Translations under genes and position numbers: made by a program
Notes under the pieces: model-generated
Database searches by the model: none
What the model was told of the DNA's origin: nothing
Seen by the model: only the letters and a program-made list of their open reading frames with translations
Shown: positions 24,615 to 35,510 of the stretch, in pieces
Layout: the number at the start of each line of letters is the position of its first letter
Numbering within the stretch: the stretch's first letter is position 1
NCBI GenBank assembly: GCA_019454045.1
Contig: SKCR01010151.1
Coordinates: forward strand, 434,001 to 498,000
DNA: 64,000 nucleotides
DNA from: Zanthoxylum bungeanum
Lineage: Eukaryota > Streptophyta > Magnoliopsida > Sapindales > Rutaceae
Reading direction: 5' to 3'

Positions 24615-24999
24615 AACAATCTAACCCCCCACTCTCAGTTTCCTTTTTTTGTAGGTTACCTAGAGGACGAGCGAGAGAGGATGGCTACTGATGACAATCA
24701 CTAGGGTTTTGGTTCCACCAAGTCAAGTCTGAGATAGAGTTCAGTCAAGTTCCAGATATTTGTATATTAAAGTTGTGTCATAAGTATTCATGTATAGAGT
24801 TGTGAAGAAAAGTGATGTTGAGTATTCAATTGTGTGTTCTTTTTTGTATCATATATCGTGAATTTAGGAAATAGTCCCATAAATGAGATTATGTTTGAGA
24901 AAAGAGTATCAGTGTAGTTCATAGTTAGAAATTCAGAGGCTGAGGGAGATAGTACGGCATATTCTCTTCCGATAGCATCTTCTGGAGGGGGATGTTACA
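24615..24999 (+). repeat. Gypsy A 3' LTR, right segment
   Basis: Continuation of the LTR interrupted by E2. It ends GATGTTACA, the normal end for an LTR starting TGTAACACC. The next five bases (25000-25004, CCCAA) should be the target duplication; the matching copy lies outside the window to the left, so it cannot be checked. Confidence 0.7.
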
Positions 25000-26216
25000 C
25001 CCAAACATCACATGCATATGCGCTGGCTTTACACAAGCAATGCTTGTACGTGACTCATTACCTATTTTAGAATATGTATGAAATGAATGTCGTCCGAACA
25101 GATTCCTAACCATCTCGGCTATTACACCACGAAATTATCAACTAATTAAATATACACATACGTGAACATATCACGTAATACAAACTCATCGTACGATTTC
25201 TTATACACAAATACATATATGACAAACACTCCAAGTCATCATCTAAATACTCATATACTTACATATATTTTAATCATATGAATACATATAACTACAATTC
25301 AAATACTAAATCCTTAATAATCCTCATTCTTTCGCTTATCGATCAACATACTCAGTTTCTGAATTTCTATCTAGAAATATCCGGTATGGAAACTTATCAA
25401 TTAAACATATTCATTCGGGGAAGACTTAGCTTATACTAATTTCTTACCGCACTTAACCAACCCAAACTTCATACAGATAGATCATATGTATGAGATAATA
25501 ACAAACTTATTCAAATAACGTACACATTCATATGCTAGTATAAATTCAGAAATCATAACTTATTCCATTTACTGATCTTATATACTTCAAATTTTACATA
25601 TTTGAATATCATATTCATATACGAATACGTGTCGAGCACCGAGAAGGAAACATATCATCAAGCACCTCGACAGAAACATATTGATAAATCACAAGACATA
25701 AAAACATAAATCAAGCGTCGAGGAGGAAACATAATCTTTATCCTTTATAGTCCAAATCAAAATACTTGAAATCTTTCTTTCTTTCTTCTTTTTCCTTTTC
25801 AAAACACTTTTATGCCGCGAATCAAATACCAAGTTCTCAAAATATAAATCAAAATATCAAAGCATAAAAAAACAAATATATTCGTTCATAATTCAGACTA
25901 TCAACATCATAGAATTACTCGTACCTCAAAACACATTGGATTCACATCACATACATGTACATATATTTATATAAAACGACATATTTTTAACTTAGTGTAT
26001 ATGTATATATATATTCATAACATACAAACATGTACCGATAATCCGGACCACCCATATCAAAACAAAATCATTGCATATCATATCATATACCAGGAATCAA
26101 ATAAAGTTACAAACATGAAACCTATATGGTCTATACGCAATAGAAAATGTACTTAGACGATTGGATACCGTGTAGCTAAAGTCACCGACACCTAAACCTG
26201 GCTCTGATACCACAAC
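25000..26216 (-). mobile_element. Gypsy element C, leader and 5' interior fragment
   Basis: AT-rich sequence with no ORF I can support. The right end carries GCTCTGATACCA (26201-26212), which on the - strand is a tRNA-Met primer site, four bases from an LTR start at 26217. The fragment is therefore the first 1.2 kb of the interior of a - strand Gypsy element. It was cut at 24999/25000, apparently by the insertion of Gypsy A. Confidence 0.6.
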
Positions 26217-27423
26217 TGTAACACCCCACCAGAGACACGATGCTACCGGCAGGAGACATGATAAACCCATCTCCATAAGCCTCCAAATTTACAAAAAAAA
26301 AAAAAAAAATCAAACATGATGTATCCTAAAATTGGACAACATGGATCACAGTCCAACATCAAACGAAACCTGAAGAAAACATCAAATATATAAAATGACC
26401 TCAGGTCCACTCAAAACACATCAAGATCAAAATCAATACTTAAAGGCTTCGTGCCCATAACATCAATCAACATTTAAGAGATCTGTGCCCACAACATTAC
26501 ATGCAATCAAAACTTTACTTAACAATACCAAACGATGTGCTCATCATGACAAAATGATCCCACGAACATGCTGGAATCAAATGAATTTCGATCAGAGCTA
26601 CTGTTCATTCATGGGTACTATTCACTACCATTTCTTCCTCGGTTTACGTGCAACCATGCACAGAATGGAAAAACCTTCATCGTCAACTTGTAGTACTTTC
26701 TGAGGGCTTCGATTTGGTTGGTGGCTTGGGCCTTGATACGAAGCGATGAGTCAAGATCGGTAAACCTATACCCGCGCTCGTCTCTTGCGCTTCTTCACCG
26801 TCGATGACGATTTGGGGTTAGTGCCAGCCAACACAAGATGGAGGGGTGGCTAGCGCACATTTCTGGACCGTCGCGACGGCCGGTGATGGCCGCTGGTGCG
26901 ACTAAGGGTTCTCAAAATGTGTTTTGGGGACGGGGGGTCGTGAGAGAGATTTGGGGAGCTTCTGTATTTTTTGCAATTATTTAAAAAAATTTGGTATTTA
27001 TAGAAAATATTTGGAAAATTAGATTCTGACCCCGCGAAATTGCAGTCACGTCTCTATCATAGGGCTTTCTCGGAAATTTATATTTTGGAGGGCCTTCTGA
27101 TGTAAACTTCAAAAAGTGTTCAACACAAAAGTTGTTTTTCTTGGAAAAATGAGTCCAATGGTGTAAAAATCAGCTCAATAGGAGTTCGTTTACTATTTTT
27201 ATAGTCGTAACAAAAAAATTCCCTCGTAAAGCGATATAAACTGGAATCGCATAACCGGTTCTCGAAACCACACGTTTTCCAACGCGACGAAGCTTCACCT
27301 TAAAATATTACAACCTATTTTCCAACACATAAACTCTTATTTTCTAATATCATCCACTTCCAAATCCTTAACTTTAATTCGGAAACCTTCTAGAACTATT
27401 TTGAAAAATTTCTGGATATTACA
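26217..27423 (-). repeat. Gypsy element C 5' LTR (1,207 bp)
   Basis: In + coordinates it runs from TGTAACACCCC to GGATATTACA. Its reverse complement aligns with the solo LTR 49003-51545 at both ends, sharing for example the GTTTATGTGTTGGAAAATAG block. It lacks about 1.4 kb corresponding to the middle of that LTR, so it is an internally deleted or shorter variant of the same family. Confidence 0.75.
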
Positions 27424-27617
27424 AATTCAAATAAATATTTTTATCAACCAATACAAATAAAAGTGACAACAGTACCCTTATCTCTTCAATTCATAATTCA
27501 CTCTCGTATTTCGCAAGGAAATCCTTACCTCTCTCACAAATTTCAAAATTTGGTTAAAAAACCCAATTTTAGTAATAATTTTTTTTTTTAGGGTTTGTAA
27601 GTTATCTTTATTGTGTG
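27424..27617. other. Intergenic, nothing recognised
   Basis: AT-rich spacer between the Gypsy C LTR and a hAT element. I see no gene, RNA or repeat here beyond short homopolymer runs. Confidence 0.5.
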
Positions 27618-27625
27618 TTTTTGAT

Positions 27626-28172
27626 TAGGGGTGTGCATCGGTCGGTTAATCCTTGATTTTTTAACAGAACCGAAATTATTTGGTTAAGTAAATCTTTAAC
27701 CAATTTAATCATATAATGACACATAATCATTAACCAACTTAACCATTATTTTTTGATCGGTTTTGGTTAATTCGGTTATTAACGAGTTCAGAATCTCCAC
27801 AAATAACATTCCACATCAACAAATTAATACAAATTTAATTTCATCAAAAGACAAATATATATGTGTTTAACAATAGAAGAAAAATTTAAATTCATAAAAA
27901 AAAAAAAAAGTCTACGACTACACTCAGTAGAGGCAGAAGGTAAAAATTTTAATTTCATTTTAATTAAAAATATATAAAGTCAAATTATGGTTTGTAATCG
28001 GTTAATTGATCGATTCGGTTATACAAATCTCATAACCTCCGAACTGAAAAACGGAAAAAGTTAAAAATCTTAACCGAAAAAATTGATTTAATTACAATAA
28101 CCGAACCATTATAAAAAAAATTGGTCGGAACGGTTCGGTTAATCGATTAAAACCGATTAATGCACACTCCTA
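27626..28172. mobile_element. Non-autonomous hAT element (547 bp)
   Basis: The terminal inverted repeats read TAGGGGTGTGCAT at the left and TGCACACTCCTA at the right. An exact 8-bp target duplication TTTTTGAT lies at 27618-27625 and 28173-28180. Subterminal regions repeat CGGTTAA/TTAACCG-like words. No ORF. The 8-bp duplication and end form identify the hAT superfamily; orientation is undefined. Confidence 0.9.
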
Positions 28173-28292
28173 TTTTTGATTGTGTTAGCTTGAAAATAAG
28201 TTAAAGTGTTGTTTAAATATATTAAAATTATTTGCATATCAAGTATTTGATTAAATACATGTATGAAATTATTTAAAAATTTTACCTAAATT

Positions 28293-28458
28293 TAAGATAT
28301 TGGGCGTGTGCGTGTGCGTGGACGCCCAACTTATATGATGGGCATTCGCACCAGCTTATAAGATGGGCATCCACAAGTGGCCCCAATTTATATGTTAAGC
28401 TTCTGGGGTGGACGTCCAATTTGTATATTGGGCGTCCACATAGATGTCTAATATCTTA
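28293..28458. repeat. Small foldback with GGGCGTCCAC repeats
   Basis: About 166 bp bounded by TAAGATATT and AATATCTTA. Inside are several degenerate direct and inverted copies of a unit of about 35 bp that contains GGGCGTCCAC or its complement followed by a TTATAT stretch. It could be a foldback transposon. No ORF. Confidence 0.5.
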
Positions 28459-28932
28459 TTTTCAGTGAAATTTAAAATTAAATAAGGATAATTTGATCTC
28501 AAAATATTTTATTTGATTATTCATTATATATTTTTATTTGAATGTGGATCAATTTTTATATTGAAAATTAGTAAAGGGTCAGAATTGTACATTTCCCTAA
28601 AATAAAATAAAAAAAATAATAATAAATAAATAAAACTTTAGAAGAAAAGCTGGTTAGATGCCTGAACCTTTGTACAAACACCCCCCATTGAGATTTCTGT
28701 CTTTTGTCACTTGAAAAGCACTTTTATCACAAAGCCAATCTTTTTATATGTATAATTGAAATTTAACAAATTTAATGTGTACTAATATCATGAACTATCA
28801 AATAATCATGATCATCAGCATCATCATCACCCTGATCATTCTGAAACATATTCTCTGCTTTCTGATTAGATTCTTCATTCTGACTCTTCACGTGTATTTA
28901 TACATGTATCCAAATTGAACCGAACCCATATA

Positions 28933-28977
<45 letters not shown>

Positions 28978-30852
28978 AATAAGTTTAAGTATGATATAAA
29001 TCTATTCCTTAAATATATTATATTATTTTATTATAAAGAAGAAGATAATTCGAACATCTCTATTGCTTCAATAAATATTAGATTACGCTTAATAGATCAC
29101 CATTAATTAGGTCTCAACAGGAATAAAAACAATACCAACTGGCTGATAAAATCATTTATGATGGCTATAAGAAAAAAGTCGGTAGGCTAATAGAACCAAA
29201 CCCAAAGGTTAATAATCACATAAAATTTGATTCATGTGCTTTATAAGATAATCTCTAATTTTATGTTGTGGTAGAATAAAACCATATACCTGTTATTCAA
29301 ATATTTTATAAAAGCTTCATGCTTTTGATGAATTTTTATATACTACAGATATCTACACGTTATAAAATATAAATTTAACATATACATCAATAATTAGTTA
29401 CTAAATGACAATGTAAAAAGCCAAATGCGAATTTTATAATGTTGAATGAAATGTCTCCACATACGGACGTCATCATTTTATAAAATATGAATTTCTGCTA
29501 AAAAATAACACAACTTAAATATGTTAAAAGAAAAAAAAAATTCAATGCGATTTTTTTTTAAACTTTTAACAAATATCCATATTTTATAAAATGTATATGG
29601 TTTCACCTAGAAATAATTATATAATGCATTTACTATTAAAAGAAAATAGAATTTGAATCTGAAGGACAATGATTTCCTCGATTTCATTTTCTTTTAAAAA
29701 ATATTTCCTCTGATATAAAATCTCTCTTATGATACAATGAAGAGTGATGGTAGTGAATTTTAAGGACTACCAACCAAATAACATAAAATAAAATAAAATA
29801 TGATGATGTAAAGTAAAAACGAATTTTTGTAAAATTCTAATCGATTCTACCCTAATGCATGTCTATTAATAGAGGTATTTGTATTTATTTCACATTGGTA
29901 TGTCTTTTCTCAACAGACTTATTTTGATTCCAACGGTCACAAAACAGTTATGTCTTAATGATTGTTATGTCAACCGTTACAAAGATAAAATTAACTGTTA
30001 AAATAACTATATTCGAATTTCAAATAAAAAAAGCTCGACTCCTGAAATAATAAATATTTAAAATCAATATTATTAAAAACTATCAACATTTACATTCAGT
30101 TGTATCACATCAATGATGTACCCAATAGTAATTTGTGGATGATTTTATTTAACGGAAAAGCAAAAGTCTAAAGTTATATGGCTTATGTCAAAGGGATAGG
30201 TCATCCAATATTATGGTAAAAGCTATATCTTTTTCCAGATTCATATACTAAAATTCTACAAATCCAATTCTTTATTTGCCTTAACCTTTAAGAGAACTCA
30301 TTTATCTAAAGTTTAATACTTTAATTCTAAAACAAATAATTACAATGGCCGATTCAAAAACTAAAAATAGATTTTTATTTTTTAATTTTTAATTTTTAAT
30401 TGCGAGAGTAGGGTTGATTCTAAGGTTTAGATGATTTCAAACGGGTCTTGAAAAATATAGGCGTAAGTTAGCACAAAATTATATAATTAATAATAATATA
30501 TGAAAAGATTTGGAGCCATAACCCTAAAATTTTCCCCGCATAAAAGGAATTGAGAATTCTAAAAGGGCAAATAATGAACCCTAACTAACTAAATATATAA
30601 AATGACTTGGCTTATTCTTCTTTTTCTAAGAAAAAGAAAAGATAAAAAAGGAAAAAATAATTAAATATTTAAGTTATGAGCCCTAAAATTTACCAAAAAT
30701 TGGAGGCCTTAAACGTTGGTATAGATTGATTGACTACCTTTAGAGCCAAGCCTGTTAAATAGTACTCTCTCTTAAAAAAAAAAAAAAAAAAAAGTGTGTG
30801 CACATTTTAAAGAGAAAAAAAATAATATTAAGTTACAACTACCAGAATTTCG
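28459..30852. other. Intergenic, no gene recognised
   Basis: AT-rich DNA with no ORF of note, no tRNA-like sequence and no clear transposon ends. It contains a 35-T run at 28939-28973. I see nothing else I can support. Confidence 0.5.
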
Positions 30853-31288
30853 GGTCAGTTTGAGATTGTTTTGGCCAATGAAATAATATGCTTCTGCTGT
30901 AAGCTATTGAATAAAAAACAGTTTGGTGTTTGATAAATTGTGTTGTTAATATTGTTTGAGTTTTGAAAACAAAGTAGTTTGATAAATTTTATTAGCGAAG
31001 TGTTGTTTTATTGCATTATGATAAAATAGACATAAATTAAAGCTGTTTTTAATTTTCTATATTAACACGTGAATTTATATAATTTTTTTTTTTTAAAAAA
31101 AAAGCTCAATTAATTAAAATCCAATGAACTTATAATTTGTTGAAATAGAATAAGATAAAATTCATAACAAATACATAAATTTAAATAAACTAAAACTTAG
31201 TACAGAGTTTATGGTAATATAATTCTTTAGGGTTTATGAAAAAATAGTACATAATTGTTTTTTTTAGTGTTAAATAATAAGGTTATAA

Positions 31289-32582
31289 GCCATGTTCTCT
31301 TGGATGAAGAGGATGGCGAAAGGAAAAGAATTCAAATTCATTCCCCATTTCTATTATTTGGTTACATAAGTGGTGAAGGAATTTGAATTCCATGCGAATT
31401 CAATTTCCCTAAAAAATATTTATAGTTATTAATTATCCTTCAAATGAACTAGTTCCAAAATATTTATTACTAATTTATTTATTTCTTTTGTAATATTTAT
31501 GAAACTTGCTAATACATCTGAATCATTATTATATGTGAATAATTCATTACTAATTTATTGAAAGGGGACCGGGCCGGGACCTCGAACCCGAGACCTGGAC
31601 TGGGACCTAAGCCGGGAACAGGCATGGAACCGGCCAAGTCGGTCCCGACCCGGTTCCTGATCCCGTCCCCGGCCCCGGAACGAGACTCGGGCGGGGACCT
31701 GAAGCTAGGGACGTGACCTAGGGCTGGGGTGGGCATTAGACCCGGGTCTGGACTAGGGCCGGGACCCAGGTTGAGATGAGACCCAAAACCAAGATCGGGA
31801 CCCGAGACCAGGGCCGGCGACCGGGATGGGATAAGGACCCGAGGCCGAGGATCGGGATGGGACAAGACAAAGACCAAGGACCAGGACTCGAGGCCAGGAA
31901 CCGGGATGAGACAAGGACCCGGGGCCGGGGACAGGGACAGGGACCTTGGCTGGGATCGAGACCTCGAGCCGGGGCCGGGGCCGGGACCGAGACCGAGACC
32001 CTAGGCCGAGGCGGGGACCTAGGGCGGGATCGGGACCGGGACCCGATGTCAGGGAAAGGACCCTGGGCTGAGGACACGACCCGAGCTGGGACCAGGACCA
32101 GGACCCATGGTCGGGACCAGGACCCTACACAGATCCAGTTACTAATAATATAATATTATTTATTTTAGTTGTTTATTTTCCATATTTATAATTATTTATA
32201 TAACTATATTAATTATATCTATAAATTATTTGTATTTAATAATAGTTTTATTATAAATATACTTGAAATTATTATAATTCATTAAAAAAATGATAATTAA
32301 AATAACATCAAATAAATAAATTTTAATTTAATTAAAAAATACTTTTCAAATTTTAGATTATTTTTTAATTTATAGTTTATTGATTTAATAAATTAAATAT
32401 TAATAAATATTAATATTTAGTATAAATGCTAAATTTGTTTATAAAAATTTTATGATATTCTTTCCCTCATTTCCTGTATTAACCAAACAATGGAATCAAA
32501 TTCATCCACTCTCTTTTCCTCTCCTCTCATCTCATCCACTCTCTTTTCCTCTCTTCTCCTCTACTTCCAACCAAATACCGCC
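31289..32582. mobile_element. Putative Harbinger/Tourist-like element with GC-rich core
   Basis: Flanked by TAA on both sides (31286-31288 and 32583-32585), the usual duplication of PIF/Harbinger elements. The left end GCCATGTTCTCTTGGATG and the reverse complement of the right end (GGCGGTATTTGGTTGG) match at about two thirds of positions. Further in, GGAAAAGAATTCAAATTCAT on the left resembles the complement of the right arm. The core is the GC-rich repeat 31563-32125 followed by AT-rich DNA. No transposase seen. Confidence 0.45.
31563..32125. repeat. GC-rich degenerate short tandem repeat (about 560 bp)
   Basis: An abrupt GC-rich block in AT-rich surroundings, made of irregular repeats of GGGACC with short purine-rich links such as GAGACC, GGCCGGGACC and AGGACC. 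Long ORFs exist in several frames on both strands because the repeat lacks stop words, so they are not treated as genes. Confidence 0.8.
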
Positions 32583-32686
32583 TAATAGAAAATTTATAAG
32601 TGTAGTGTGGCTTATTTTATAGGGAAATTATCTTTTTTATACTTGAAAATTGACTTATGTATGAAAAATCTGAAAAACTTTAAATA

Positions 32687-32818
32687 AATTAAATTTTACA
32701 CCCAAAGTTTTTGTCATTACACTAATTTATAATTTTAGGTAGTAAATTAATATATTGATTGAAATTTTTTAAATATAAATTAGTATACTAATTGAAATTT
32801 TGGGTGTAAAATTAAATT
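32687..32818. repeat. Foldback element (about 130 bp)
   Basis: Arms TTTTACACCCAAA and TTTGGGTGTAAAA, extended outward by AATTAAA/TTTAATT and inward by a second complementary pair around CACTAATTTATA. It looks like a miniature foldback transposon. No ORF. Confidence 0.6.
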
Positions 32819-33009
32819 TGAAAAAATCAGATCCTTACTTGCTTTTAAAAGTTGCTGTCAAAATAGAAAGACTTCTGAAAAAAGCGATTTTAAATAATTT
32901 ACTAAACACTTTTTCTTAATTAAAACTTATGAAATAAACTGTTTTTGACGTTTTAATTTCAATTCTAAATGAGGCTTTACTATATTTAAGATGTGATCAT
33001 ATCAACACT

Positions 33010-33072
33010 CACTACAAGAAAAATGATTTTTTGTGGCGAAAATTTAGTGGCGAAATAAATTTCGCCACTAAA
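33010..33072 (+). mobile_element. CACTA transposon terminus (orphan end)
   Basis: CACTACAAGAAAAATG is the standard terminal sequence of plant CACTA (En/Spm) elements. It is followed by GTGGCGAAA subterminal words, including a palindrome at 33045-33070. No matching inverted end is visible to the right, so only one end remains. Confidence 0.6.
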
Positions 33073-33385
33073 AGTTTACTATTAGTTAAGAGTGTATATA
33101 TGGGCAAGATATATTATTTTTAGGCGAGATATTTTAATTGGAATATAACATTTTATAATATTTGAAGAAATATTTGTCCAAAAAATTGGATTCAGTAATG
33201 AACTAAGATGTTTTTTTTAACATATGTATATTACATATAAATAATCTTAATCATAATATATAATAATAAATGATTAAGATTCAATAACTATCAATCATAA
33301 ATTATATATAAAAAAATTAAATATACAATTCAATTCAACACTGAATCAAGCCTTTATCCAAGATATATGCATACATATAACCATT
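33073..33385. other. AT-rich spacer, possibly CACTA interior
   Basis: No ORF or motif recognised. It may be remaining interior of the CACTA element whose end lies at 33010. Confidence 0.3.
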
Positions 33386-33638
33386 ATTTTTAAAATCGGA
33401 CCGGACGTCCGGTTGAACTAGTTGAATCGGGAATCGGTCATGAGTCCGATCCAATTGAACTTTAAACATCGGTGTGTAAAAAGACAAATAAAAAATATTT
33501 AAACCAAAAAATAAAATATTTTTTTATAATTTTTAATTAATTAAAATTATTTGTGATATCAATCGGCTCAATCAATCGAATCACTAATTCATTAAATTTT
33601 TTACATCACCGATTCAACCACCGCTCCCGTTTTTAAAA
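33386..33638. mobile_element. MITE with TTTTAAAAnCGG ends (about 250 bp)
   Basis: The left end TTTTTAAAATCGGACCGG...GGTTGAA and the complement of the right end GTTTTAAAAACGGGAGCGGTGGTTGAA form terminal inverted repeats of about 30 bp. The interior is AT-rich without an ORF. I cannot define a target duplication, so the superfamily is open. Confidence 0.55.
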
Positions 33639-33948
33639 CATTGTATACAACTAGCCATCACTACTGGCCAGCATGGAATTACTGTGAAGTGAGGCAAACG
33701 ATTGGCTAAATATGTGAACATAATTTGCAACTTTTTGGCCATATAGAAGATAAAACTTTTTGACATTTCATAAAAGCAAACTTATCCTGAAATTATAATT
33801 AAACAATTTAAAAACTCAATGATATATATAAGAGGCACATTAGACTTCATTTGGTGCAATTAAAAAAATCATAAAAATTGAAAAGGAGGAACAAAAACAT
33901 CAAAAATGTTATTTTAGGGTTTTCTTTTAGGGTTGCTTCATATTGAAT
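33639..33948. other. Intergenic, nothing recognised
   Basis: About 310 bp of AT-rich sequence without ORFs or repeat ends that I can name. Confidence 0.5.
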
Positions 33949-33956
33949 AATAATAG

Positions 33957-34728
33957 TAGACCCGGCCAAGGTTCCGGTTCGGAACCGGAACCGAACTGGT
34001 CCGGTACCGGAACCGAACTGGTCCGGTTCCGGTTTCGGAACCTAACCGGTTCGGTTAGGGTTCTCACCCTGACCGAATCGGTTGGAACCGCTGGAACCGA
34101 ACGGTTCAAGCGGTTCCAACCGGAACCGTACGGTTCCGGTTGGAACCGAAAGTAAAAAAAAATAAAAAAATTATTTATTTGGAACCGTAAGGTTCCACAA
34201 GTAAATCTCAATTTTTTTTTATTATAATAATGAGGTTTAAAATTACAACCTTGAGCACAATAGTCAATTTTTAAGGAGGTTTAAAAATCTCATTTTTATA
34301 ACCAACTCTTGGTTATTGAGTTCTTTATATAAGCGATGTGGGACACAATAGCCAAGTAACAAATATCCCACATCGCTTATATGAAGAAAACACTAGCCAA
34401 GAGTTGGCTATAAAAAGAATTATATGTTAAAAGAATTTTATAAAAAATAATTCTATAAAAATGATGTGATAGTTTGAAAAACATTACGATTATATAAATT
34501 TTTTCTATTTTTTAAAATTTATTATTAAAAAAAAAAAAAACAAAAAACAAAAGTGGAACCGAACCGAACCGGAACCGACCTGTTTGGTTTACGGTTCCGG
34601 TTCCACTTAAGTGTGGAACCGGAACCGAGCCGGAATTAACCGGTTCGGTTCCGGTTCCACACTTGTGGAACCGGGAACCGGTCGGTTCGGTTCGGTTTCG
34701 AACCAGAACCGAACCGCGGCCGGGTCTA
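33957..34728. mobile_element. Non-autonomous hAT element (772 bp) with promoter-like core
   Basis: Perfect terminal repeats TAGACCCGGCC and GGCCGGGTCTA, with an exact 8-bp duplication AATAATAG at 33949-33956 and 34729-34736. Both flanks (about 190 bp each) are packed with subterminal GGTTCCGGTTC/GAACCGGAACC words, typical of hAT transposase-binding arrays. No transposase. The centre holds a hairpin at 34294-34415 with two snRNA-type promoter modules facing outward. Confidence 0.93.
34293..34415. promoter_or_regulatory. Divergent USE/TATA (snRNA-type) promoter hairpin
   Basis: On the + strand, ATCCCACATCG (34365-34375) is followed after 33 bp by TATAAAA (34409-34415). On the - strand, GTCCCACATCG (34343-34333) is followed after 33 bp by TATAAAA (34299-34293). 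RTCCCACATCG is the Upstream Sequence Element of plant snRNA genes. A USE-TATA gap of about four helical turns is the RNA polymerase II type; the polymerase III type is about one turn shorter. The two modules form one inverted repeat. Activity is not shown by sequence alone, and I see no recognisable snRNA downstream. Confidence 0.6.
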
Positions 34729-34858
34729 AATAATAGCACTAAGAGCACACGAAACTAATCTTGTTGAAAGAGTTTTGGAATGAAAGTGAAAGTGTTTATC
34801 ATATTATTGATATGTATTTTTGTTGAAATAAAGTGTAATATTATTAAGCATTTCTGTA

Positions 34859-34862
<4 letters not shown>

Positions 34863-34929
<67 letters not shown>
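34863..34929. repeat. (AT)n microsatellite
   Basis: About 33 uninterrupted AT dinucleotides. The Ile-Tyr-rich ORFs across it on both strands are artefacts of the repeat. Confidence 0.95.
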
Positions 34930-34932
<3 letters not shown>

Positions 34933-35099
34933 GAACAAAAACAACCTTTTATACAAAATCCATGCAAAACACAACTCACATTGTATTAACTCATTATTAA
35001 CCTTAACTTCTTGCTATCCCAAATAATTTATGACGATTATGTCTTCAATAATTAATAATGGTGTCAGAATGAATGTGAGAGAAATGATGGAAGAATTAG

Positions 35100-35505
35100 A
35101 CAGAGTTAGGGATAGTAATTCATAACGATTTTATAAATTTAACACGCGCAAGGATCGCTCAAGTAATATAGTGATTATCAGTCGAATTTCGAATTCACAT
35201 GAACTTAATATTTAATTTCTCTTATTAATATTAAGATTAACTTACTTAACTTAAACTAAACTATTGATTGAAAATAGGAGTGATTAATCTCAAATTAAAT
35301 GAAGGTAAATAAAGAGAAAAATAATAATTTTGAAGATAAACTACGCGCGAGAAGAGCTTAAGGTTGTAACTTCACTAAGCACGCAAACAATAGGTTCAAA
35401 CACTTTTTATTCAATTGAGTTGTTTTGAATTATTAACCTAAAATACTAAACTATCTACAAGTCTCTTCCGATGGTCAGGTATAAATATTCAACTTAAACC
35501 AATTA
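35100..35505 (-). repeat. Athila/Tat-like LTR, distal fragment
   Basis: Contains ACACGCGCAAGGATCGCTCAAG and following sequence of the kind seen near the end of Athila/Tat-type Gypsy LTRs. It lies directly against the E3 target duplication and continues at 48816. The left boundary is uncertain because I cannot place the terminal dinucleotide. The inferred full LTR is 35100-35505 plus 48816-49002 plus 51546-52289, on the - strand, about 1.3 kb once insertions are removed. Confidence 0.4.
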
Positions 35506-35510
35506 ACTAT

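Larger units (their letters stand above)
30853..32978. mobile_element. Possible Tourist-like element, split by another
   Basis: The left end GGGTCAGTTTGAGATTG and the reverse complement of the right end (GCCTCATTTAGAATTG) are related to the common plant Tourist/Harbinger end GGGCCTGTTTGGAATTG. Inner sequences AACAGTTTGGTGTTTGATAA and the complement of the right side are also similar. The middle (31289-32582) would be a nested insertion. I cannot confirm a TWA target duplication at the outer ends, so this stays tentative. Confidence 0.3.

Noticed and set aside
28939..28973. 35-T run as the tail of an inverted SINE or LINE
   Set aside because: No polymerase III box A/B, no LINE protein and no target duplication recognised next to it.
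31509..32153. Arg/Pro/Gly-rich ORFs on both strands
   Set aside because: Produced by a GC-rich short repeat without stop words; low-complexity composition and no start context.
34755..34989. Ile-Tyr repeat ORFs on both strands
   Set aside because: Direct translation of an (AT)n microsatellite.
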